Positions 58,493 through 64,000 of a stretch of DNA of 64,000 nt are shown here, one piece after another (position 1 is the first letter of the stretch; every line of letters starts with the position of its first letter). The translations under genes and the position numbers were made by a program. The stretch is from Methanococcus aeolicus Nankai-3. Lineage in GTDB: Archaea > AGJL01 > Methanococci > Methanococcales > Methanococcaceae. The notes beneath the pieces are model-generated. The model did no database searches. It saw only the letters and a program-made list of their open reading frames with translations, and had not been told where the DNA came from. The stretch spans positions 1,387,189-1,451,188 of the forward strand of contig NC_009635.1 in NCBI RefSeq assembly GCF_000017185.1. Direction: 5' to 3'.

Positions 58493-58500
58493 GGAGCTCC
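58493..58500. repeat. GGAGCTCC octamer in non-coding DNA
   Basis: Non-coding copy about 50 bp upstream of the S2P protease start, within the repeat-rich region described next. Confidence 0.8.
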
Positions 58501-58784
58501 GTAAATACTAATTACAAATATGCCGTTCCATAAAATGTCTAAATATCTTAAATTACCTCTATAAATGCCTATATCAATAAGATTTGAAAATTATAATAAT
58601 ATTAAATATATTGATACAAAAGTTTGAGCGAAATACATATTCTGAATATAATTAGAAAACTATATATACTTTTATAAAAAATACTATTTTGGATATCGTA
58701 ATACTAATTATGTAAAAAATAATATTAAAATTAGATATATTAAAAATATAGTAAATCGACGAACAACCTGCATAATTCCCAATA

Positions 58785-59075
58785 TATAGTTAATCTTCAA
58801 TAATTGTCCCTTATCCGGCTTATTATTAAATAAAATCTCTTCGAGATTTTATACAAAATCGAAGATTTTGTAAACAAATTTCTTCATTTATTTGTAATGT
58901 AGTAAGTGATTTTAGCTTTTAATAGCATCTCTAAATTTTTCTCTGAAAAATTTATACGACCTTAAAAATTCCTCCGGAATTTTGGGTCGTAAAAACTCCT
59001 TCGGAGTTTTGAGATCGTAAAAATCGCTTTGCGATTTTGAGATGGTTTAGCGAAAAAGACCGAAGATTGACTATA
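58785..59075. repeat. Long TIR element carrying internal modular palindromes
   Basis: The ends TATAGTTAATCTTC and GAAGATTGACTATA match the 14-bp ends of the copy at 44654 (one mismatch). At 291 bp it is more than twice the usual length because it holds at least five internal hairpins of the modular kind (58832-58850, 58854-58870, 58965-58983, 58992-59010, 59020-59038). A solo left end (TATAGTAAATCGACGAAC) lies just before it at 58747. Confidence 0.7.
58832..59038. repeat. Cluster of modular palindromes
   Basis: Five palindromes in 207 bp: AAAATCTC-TTC-GAGATTTT, CAAAATC-GAA-GATTTTG, AAAATTCC-TCC-GGAATTTT, AAAACTCC-TTC-GGAGTTTT and AAAATCGC-TTT-GCGATTTT. All have a 3-base centre; stems differ in the inner bases but share the outer AAAA/TTTT. 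The last three are joined by related spacers (GGGTCGT, GAGATCGT). Confidence 0.75.
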
Positions 59076-59152
59076 AATATAATCTTGCGATTATGAAATA
59101 TGGAGATGCAAAAAGTTTGAGCGAACTATAATAAAAAAATTAGAGGTATAAT

Positions 59153-59584
59153 ATGGAAGCATTAGTTTTGTTAGGTCATGGAAGTAGATTACCTTATTCA
59201 AAAGAAATAGTTGGAAAAGTTGCAGAAAAGATAAAAGAAAAAAATATTTATGATATTGTAGAAATTGGAATGATGGAATTCAATGAGCCAACCATACCTC
59301 AAACAATTAATAAAGTTATAGCAGAAGGAGCTAAAAAAATTATAATTGTGCCTGTATTTTTAGCACATGGAAACCATACAAAAAGAGATATTCCACAAAT
59401 ATTGGGATTAATCGAATGTGAGGAGCATCACCACGAGGGGGAAGGGGGACATCACCACCATCACCACCATCACCATGGTGAAAAAATAGAGGTGCCAGAG
59501 GGCGTTGAGATAATATACAGAGACCCAATGGGTGCAGACGATAGAGTTGTTGATATTGTTTTAGATAGGGCAAAAGGAAATTAA
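59153..59584 (+). CDS. cfbA: Sirohydrochlorin nickelo/cobaltochelatase, small CbiX type
   Basis: Inserts nickel into sirohydrochlorin as the first step of coenzyme F430 synthesis in methanogens (also cobalt for cobamide). The 143-residue small form dimerises. LLGHGSRLPYSKEIV and VFLAHGNHTKRDIPQIL carry the two conserved metal-binding histidines. A histidine-rich insert (three plus nine histidines, about residues 92-111) may store or deliver nickel; it occurs in some family members. ATG 59153 follows GAGGTATAAT. Confidence 0.93.
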   Translation: MEALVLLGHGSRLPYSKEIVGKVAEKIKEKNIYDIVEIGMMEFNEPTIPQTINKVIAEGAKKIIIVPVFLAHGNHTKRDIPQILGLIECEEHHHEGEGGHHHHHHHHHGEKIEVPEGVEIIYRDPMGADDRVVDIVLDRAKGN

Positions 59585-60003
59585 CTTATGTCGGCGAGAA
59601 GTCAGATGAAAAACCGCATATATGTTTTTCATTAACCCTGTTAAAATATATTAGATAAATTTATATATTCTTTTTTGATATTATTTTTTTTAGAACCTAT
59701 GGCTTGTTTAATAGTTTGTTTATAATGTTGTAAAAGATTAATTTATTATATGATGCCATGCCATGGGATAGGTATATCGAAATTAATTATTAAAATAGTT
59801 CCAGAACATACTATAATCAATAGTTTCATTTTTTAGCGGTATTATTGATATATGGTAGTGTATATTTTATATTATTGGTATTTTTTGTTTAATATTTTAA
59901 AATATAGTATGGTTAATAATGGGCATTTTGTAATAATGTCATAGAAATATTTAACGGACAAACTTTTCTCAAATAACTATATTAAGAAAATGGGGCGGTT
60001 ATT
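59585..60003. other. Intergenic region between cfbA and the DUF389 gene
   Basis: 419 bp, A+T-rich and without an ORF I would defend. A TIR-like element (59711-59815) sits in the middle. The remainder contains a T-rich tract at about 59670-59692 that could terminate cfbA. I see nothing else. Confidence 0.4.
59711..59815. repeat. TIR intergenic element, diverged
   Basis: Left ATAGTTTGTTTATAA and right GAACATACTATA; about 105 bp. The right end is the standard form, the left end diverged, so this is a lower-confidence copy. Confidence 0.4.
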
Positions 60004-61008
60004 TTGAAATTAAGATTAATAGAATGTTTTATTCCAAAACATATTTTTGTAGGCCTTGACAACATAGTTGATGAATACAAAAAAAATATTGTCTGGCACA
60101 ATGTTTCGGAATTGGGGAGCTCCATGGTAATAAGAATACTGGCTACACTAAATGCCACTGAAGCTATTGTTGATATGTTAAACAAAGAGTATGGCGGTTC
60201 TAATTTTAGAATAATCGTATTTGAACCCACTACAACGGTTCCGACAATAACAGAAGAAAAAAAGGAAGAAAATATATTGGATAGTGAAGAGGTAAAAAAA
60301 GGAAGGCATAGATTATCGAGACATGAAATATATGATAAATTATTTAGTGTTATGAATTCACCCAACGAATATTATTTAATGTTAATTATATCTACAATTG
60401 TAGCTTCAATAGGGCTTTTGAGAAATGATGTGACCATAATAATTGCATCTATGATTATCGCACCACTATTAAGTCCAAATATATCTCTTTCATTTTCTAT
60501 CGGTGTTGCAGATTGGGAGTTGGCAAAAAAATCATTGCATAATTTATTTTTTGGAATTGGGCTGGCATTGGTATTTTCCATATTGTTGGGATTTCTTGCC
60601 CCCATATCGATAGATAATCCTCAAATATCATCGCGATTATCAATAGGTTTGATGGATGTTGTTATAGCATTGTGTGCGGGGGTTGTCGGTGCTGTTTCTA
60701 CGGCTTCGGGCATATCTTCTGTGGCTATTGGTGTTATGATAGCCGTGGCATTACTGCCCCCATTGGTGGCGTTTGGATTAATGGTAGGTTCTGGACATGC
60801 TATTGAGGCAATTCCAATATTATTATTATTTGTTATAAATATAATTGGAGTAAATTTGTCCTCCATATTGGTATTTTATGCATATGGTATATCCCCATAT
60901 AAATGGTGGAAAAAAGAAAAAGCTAAAAATTTAACAATTATTTCAGTTATGTTATGGTTTTTGCTTTTATTTTTGGTGGTTATGCTAATATCATATTTAA
61001 AATATTAA
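60004..61008 (+). CDS. DUF389 (TIGR00341-like) membrane protein
   Basis: A 334-residue protein. An N-terminal soluble part of about 115 residues resembling a ferredoxin-like domain (KLRLIECFIPKHIF; VIRILATLNATEAIVDML) precedes six hydrophobic helices with the DUF389 core IIASMIIAPLLSPNISLSF and GVVGAVSTASGISSVAIGVMIA. Function is unknown. The start is TTG 60004 after GGGGCGGTTATT. Confidence 0.85.
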   Translation: MKLRLIECFIPKHIFVGLDNIVDEYKKNIVWHNVSELGSSMVIRILATLNATEAIVDMLNKEYGGSNFRIIVFEPTTTVPTITEEKKEENILDSEEVKKGRHRLSRHEIYDKLFSVMNSPNEYYLMLIISTIVASIGLLRNDVTIIIASMIIAPLLSPNISLSFSIGVADWELAKKSLHNLFFGIGLALVFSILLGFLAPISIDNPQISSRLSIGLMDVVIALCAGVVGAVSTASGISSVAIGVMIAVALLPPLVAFGLMVGSGHAIEAIPILLLFVINIIGVNLSSILVFYAYGISPYKWWKKEKAKNLTIISVMLWFLLLFLVVMLISYLKY

Positions 61009-61080
61009 TGTTTTATATTATTATGATTATAATATTATACATATTATAATTAATACTAATTTATCATTGGTGGTGAAACT

Positions 61081-61935
61081 ATGGGAGTAAGAAATCCTGT
61101 TGTGGCTGGTGCATTTTATCCATCAGACCCAAATGAATTAATTGAAATAATAGAATACTGTTATTTTCATAAATTGGGGCCTAACACAATCCCAATAGGT
61201 GGAGAATATAAAAAGCCTGTTGGAGTGATTGCCCCTCATGCAGGTTATATTTATTCGGGAGCTCCTGCTGCATATTCATATAGTGCTATTTCGGAAAGAG
61301 TTAGCGGGGATATCACGGCAATAATAATTGGCCCAAATCATACTGGATTAGGTGAAGGAGTTTCAGTTATGGACGGCATATGGAAAACTCCTTTGGGAGA
61401 TGTTTCCACAGATACAGAATTTATCGATAAATTATGGAAGGAATGCGATGTAGTAGAATTAGATGAACTGGCACATAGTAGGGAACATTCCATAGAAATT
61501 CAACTACCATTTTTACAGCATATTGCATTAAGACAAAGCGTAAAATTTAAAATTGTTCCAATTTGTATGGCTATGCAGGACTATGAAACTTCAATGGATG
61601 TTGGGTATTTTATAGCAAAAATAGCTAAGGAATTAAATAGAAATGTAATAATTATAGCATCCACTGATTTTAGTCATTATGAGCCACAGGAAAATGCTTC
61701 AAAAAAAGATGCTTTAATCATAAAAAATATATTGGCAATGGATGAAAAAAGTTTATATTCTGATGCCATAACCTACAATATATCTATGTGTGGATATGGC
61801 CCCACCATGGCAATGATTAGGGCAATGAAGGAGCTTGGTGCAACTACCTCAAAATTGTTATCCTACTGCACTTCGGGAGATATTACTGGGGATTATTCTT
61901 CTGTTGTAGGATATGGTTCGCTTTTAATAGAGTAA
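61081..61935 (+). CDS. MEMO1 family protein (AmmeMemoRadiSam system protein B)
   Basis: A 284-residue protein of the MEMO family: [16 protein letters not shown] at the N-terminus, then [45 protein letters not shown], and the final [18 protein letters not shown]. The fold resembles a non-haem iron dioxygenase with conserved histidines. The family's partner proteins (AMMECR1, a radical SAM protein) are not adjacent here. ATG 61081 follows GGTGGTGAAACT. Confidence 0.93.
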   Translation: MGVRNPVVAGAFYPSDPNELIEIIEYCYFHKLGPNTIPIGGEYKKPVGVIAPHAGYIYSGAPAAYSYSAISERVSGDITAIIIGPNHTGLGEGVSVMDGIWKTPLGDVSTDTEFIDKLWKECDVVELDELAHSREHSIEIQLPFLQHIALRQSVKFKIVPICMAMQDYETSMDVGYFIAKIAKELNRNVIIIASTDFSHYEPQENASKKDALIIKNILAMDEKSLYSDAITYNISMCGYGPTMAMIRAMKELGATTSKLLSYCTSGDITGDYSSVVGYGSLLIE

Positions 61936-62038
61936 ATTATATAATTATAATATAATTATATTAATATACATATATAAATATATAATTATTTTAAAAAAAT
62001 AATATTCAAAAAAATAACTTACAACAAAAAAAATAATA

Positions 62039-62153
62039 TGGGGATACTGGGATTTGAACCCAGGTCTAGGGATTTCTCCTGCATTAGGTTTTAGTCCAAA
62101 TCCATATAGGCACTTGGAGTCCCCAATGATAGGCCAGGCTACACCATATCCCC
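62039..62153 (-). tRNA. tRNA-Trp (CCA anticodon) with a 40-nt intron
   Basis: On the minus strand the acceptor GGGGATA pairs with TATCCCC, and CTGGGTTCAAATCCCAG is the T arm. Removing 40 bases (62074-62113) from between positions 37 and 38 gives the anticodon arm GGGGA-CTCCAAA-TCCCT, anticodon CCA. The mature length is 75 nt, without an encoded CCA end. The intron position is the standard archaeal 37/38 site and can fold into a bulge-helix-bulge. It lies between the MEMO and mfnE genes on the opposite strand. Confidence 0.93.
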
Positions 62154-62252
62154 GAAAACAAATATAATTAAAACAATTATCAATTAATACAATTGTATTA
62201 AACATTATTATAGAACCAATAAGATATATATATACTTTTCGGATGGAATATT

Positions 62253-62915
62253 ATGAACGACAAAAATAATAACATAAATATTATAAAAATAGGCGGTAGT
62301 TTAACATATTCGGTAAATGAATTATTGAATAAATTAAAAGATTTTTGCAACACAAGTGGTAAAAAAATAATAATTGTTCCCGGAGGAGGGCAGTTTGCAA
62401 ATGTTGTCAGGGAGCTCCATGAAAAAACAGAATTAAATGAGGATGGCGCCCACATGCTTGCCACAAAATCAACTGATTTAATTGGGCTTTATTTTTCAGA
62501 AATATCTGGAATCACAGCAGTAGATAATTTATATGATGCTAAAAAAATATTAAATAAAGAAAATATTGTAATAATACTACCTTCAAAAATTGTATTGGCC
62601 ACCGAGGAGCTCCCCCATTCATGGGAATTAACCTCCGATTCAATATCTGCATATATTGCCAAATGTTTGGATATTCATAGCATAATTATAGCTACTGATG
62701 TAGATGGTATATATACAACATATCCTGAAGGAAAACTATTAAATACTATAAATGTTAAAACCCTTAAAGGCTTTACTTCTGTTGATAGTTATATATCGAC
62801 AATGTTATTGAAACACAATATTGAGTGCTTTGTAGTTAATGGGAAGCACCCAATGAGAATAATAAATATTTTAAAAAACAACAGTGATATATGCACAAAA
62901 ATTACAATTGATTAA
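62253..62915 (+). CDS. mfnE: Methanofuran biosynthesis kinase MfnE
   Basis: An amino acid kinase-fold protein of 220 residues, resembling MJ0458, which phosphorylates 5-(aminomethyl)furan-3-methanol phosphate in methanofuran synthesis. IIKIGGSLTYSVNELLNKL, IIIVPGGGQFANVVRELH, TDLIGLYF and IIATDVDGIYTTYPEG are the family blocks. ATG 62253 follows GATGGAATATT. It is not adjacent to other methanofuran genes. Moderate certainty between MfnE and other small members of this fold. Confidence 0.85.
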   Translation: MNDKNNNINIIKIGGSLTYSVNELLNKLKDFCNTSGKKIIIVPGGGQFANVVRELHEKTELNEDGAHMLATKSTDLIGLYFSEISGITAVDNLYDAKKILNKENIVIILPSKIVLATEELPHSWELTSDSISAYIAKCLDIHSIIIATDVDGIYTTYPEGKLLNTINVKTLKGFTSVDSYISTMLLKHNIECFVVNGKHPMRIINILKNNSDICTKITID

Positions 62916-63106
62916 CATAAATTAATCGGGTAATTATCATATATGTTGTTATATAATTGTGCATATGTCAGGGACATAAAACACACTATAAATTAACTTA
63001 TTTGCTCGTTAGTAGTATGTCTATTGATGATTACGAACTATAAAATATACATAAATATATCTAACATATTGATATAAAAAATATAAAAAATACCATTGGT
63101 GATTAT

Positions 63107-63271
63107 ATGAAATATAAATGCACATCTTGTCATGCAGAGATTGCTCCAAGGGAACATGCCGCAAGGTTTTTATGCCCGAACTGTGGAGAAGTAGAATTAG
63201 TAAGATGCGAAAAATGTAGAAAATTAAGTAATCCATATAAATGTGGAAAATGTGGATACGAAGGACCATAA
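63107..63271 (+). CDS. Small zinc-ribbon protein
   Basis: A 54-residue protein with four CxxC pairs (CTSC, CPNC, CEKC, CGKC) and a final GYEGP, like the archaeal DUF1610/HVO_2753-type zinc-finger proteins, which associate with translation. ATG 63107 follows TTGGTGATTAT. It lies 84 bp upstream of the EF-1 beta gene, the usual arrangement in methanogens, suggesting one operon. Confidence 0.9.
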   Translation: MKYKCTSCHAEIAPREHAARFLCPNCGEVELVRCEKCRKLSNPYKCGKCGYEGP

Positions 63272-63355
63272 AATAGAGAAATGGGATATTTAATAAAATG
63301 GATATAATAATATTAAATATATTGTCGATATTGAAATAACTTAGATGGTGAAAAC

Positions 63356-63625
63356 ATGGGAATTGTTATGGTAAAATTAAAAGTAATGCCTGTAAGTCCA
63401 GAAGTAAATAAAGATGAATTGTCTGCTAAAATAAAAGAAACCGTAGAAAGCATGGATATAATATGTAGAAACATAGAGGTAGAACCATTGGCTTTCGGAT
63501 TATATGCAGTATTTCCACTTATAGAAATGGAAGAAAAAGAAGGGGGAACAGAACCTGTTGAGGAAGCACTGGCTAACTTAGATGATGTTGAAAGTGTAGA
63601 ATCTGTGGAAGTTTCATTAGTATAA
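63356..63625 (+). CDS. ef1b: Elongation factor 1-beta
   Basis: An 89-residue guanine nucleotide exchange factor for EF-1 alpha. The archaeal pattern GIVMVKLKVMPVSPEV, then IEVEPLAFGLYAVFPLI and the C-terminal LANLDDVESVESVEVSLV, is clear. ATG 63356 follows GGTGAAAAC. It is downstream of the zinc-ribbon gene. Confidence 0.96.
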   Translation: MGIVMVKLKVMPVSPEVNKDELSAKIKETVESMDIICRNIEVEPLAFGLYAVFPLIEMEEKEGGTEPVEEALANLDDVESVESVEVSLV

Positions 63626-63812
63626 TTTTAAAATTAAAATTTGCATATTTGTAGTCTATGGTTTTTTATTGGATATATTAATATTTTATTAAAAAATTAT
63701 AATTCGAAACATTTATTCTAAATCTGTAATTATATGTGGTGTTTGCCATTATACTACTATTTAGCACTATATATGATATAATAACTCATTATATTAACCA
63801 TATAGGAAAAAT

Positions 63813-64000
63813 ATGATAACACATATAAACAAGATTGAGCATATAAAAGAAGTTGTTAAATTTGTGGAAAATAGTGGATACACCATAAATATCCATACAA
63901 ATAATAAACTAATTATGGAGATTGGGACTGATAGGCCTGATTTTCTATCAAAAAACACGATAGGGAATGTAAAAATTCACTATATAAACAGCACCAAATT
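63813..64000 (+). CDS. Unknown protein, 5' part only
   Basis: Open from ATG 63813 to the window edge, 62 codons visible. The product starts MITHINKIEHIKEVVKFVEN and has no recognisable domain. AGGAAAAAT upstream is a weak ribosome binding site, and the codon use is somewhat less A+T-rich than neighbours. A real gene is likely but not proven, since the C-terminus is outside the window. Confidence 0.5.
   Translation, partial: MITHINKIEHIKEVVKFVENSGYTINIHTNNKLIMEIGTDRPDFLSKNTIGNVKIHYINSTK

Noticed and set aside
58832-59038. CRISPR array
   Set aside because: The repeats are short palindromes with differing stem sequences, no constant direct repeat of 24-37 bp and no regular unique spacers; no cas gene is present.
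59585-59640. C/D box small RNA after cfbA
   Set aside because: A TGA/ATGA-like arrangement was seen, but no convincing pair of C and D boxes with terminal stem.
62253-62915. Generic uridylate or acetylglutamate kinase
   Set aside because: Length and blocks fit the small methanogen MfnE group better than UMP kinase (PyrH) or ArgB.

Overview
The window is about 30% G+C. It carries archaeal information-processing genes (Alba, prefoldin alpha, RFC large subunit, GatD, EF-1 beta, S8e, an intron-bearing tRNA-Trp), archaeal GGTGAT-type ribosome binding sites, and many genes restricted to methanogens: mtd, an energy-converting hydrogenase B (Ehb) operon, cfbA for coenzyme F430, mfnE for methanofuran, and a methanogenesis-marker-16-like protein. 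This points to a hydrogenotrophic methanogen of the Methanococcales, close to Methanococcus. M. aeolicus or a relative is my guess; the species is not proven by the sequence alone.

Layout. 1-6.6 kb: the 3' end of a class V aminotransferase, then hemC, alba, a small coiled-coil gene, purP, two tandem FKBP genes (one a lipoprotein), coaD and an AEC permease. 6.7-12.8 kb is a surface and secretion block: a class III signal peptide (pilin-like) protein, a secreted protein, a DUF515-like membrane protein, a MacB-type ABC pair and an S-layer-like protein. 12.8-17.3 kb: rpS8e, pyrB, small membrane and hypothetical genes, cbiF and a PAPS-reductase-like protein. 17.3-17.9 kb is a decayed IS200/IS605-like remnant with strong RNA secondary structure. 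17.9-27.5 kb: a RecJ-like DHH protein, a PstS lipoprotein with no canonical start codon, a 2-hydroxyacyl-CoA dehydratase-like/activase pair, a transglutaminase-like lipoprotein, a geranylgeranyl reductase and LonB. 27.5-35.5 kb: a hydrogenase maturation protease divergent from a nine-gene ehb operon. 35.5-43.1 kb: rfcL, an HTH protein, an orphan MnhE/EhbA-like gene, pfdA, a DEAD-box helicase, a CDF transporter fused to a NifX-like domain, and mtd. 43.4-47.3 kb: a marker-16/HcyBio protein divergent from asd, then gatD. 47.4-55.5 kb: uppP, dut, pyrK, a secreted Lon-like protease, an IMPACT protein, cysS and pheT. 55.6-64 kb: fetB, an ATP-grasp ligase, an S2P protease, cfbA, DUF389, MEMO, tRNA-Trp, mfnE, a zinc ribbon protein, EF-1 beta and the start of an unknown gene.

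Three genome-scale signals are not explained by genes. (1) The palindromic octamer GGAGCTCC occurs about 52 times by my hand count. It lies on all three codon phases and in non-coding DNA, where base composition alone would predict far fewer than one. It behaves like the cyanobacterial highly iterated palindrome HIP1. (2) A family of intergenic elements, about 105-150 bp (one 291 bp), has imperfect terminal inverted repeats of the TATAGTATGTTC / TATAGTTAATCTTC type. (3) A family of short modular palindromes (stems of 6-9 bp around a 3-nt loop such as TTC, AAA or GAA) sits in tandem in intergenic DNA.

Smaller signals are a duplicated 17-bp operator-like palindrome upstream of the dehydratase-like gene, a tandemly duplicated 44-bp hairpin unit in the pyrK leader, and a probable ATC (or mutated ATG) start for pstS.
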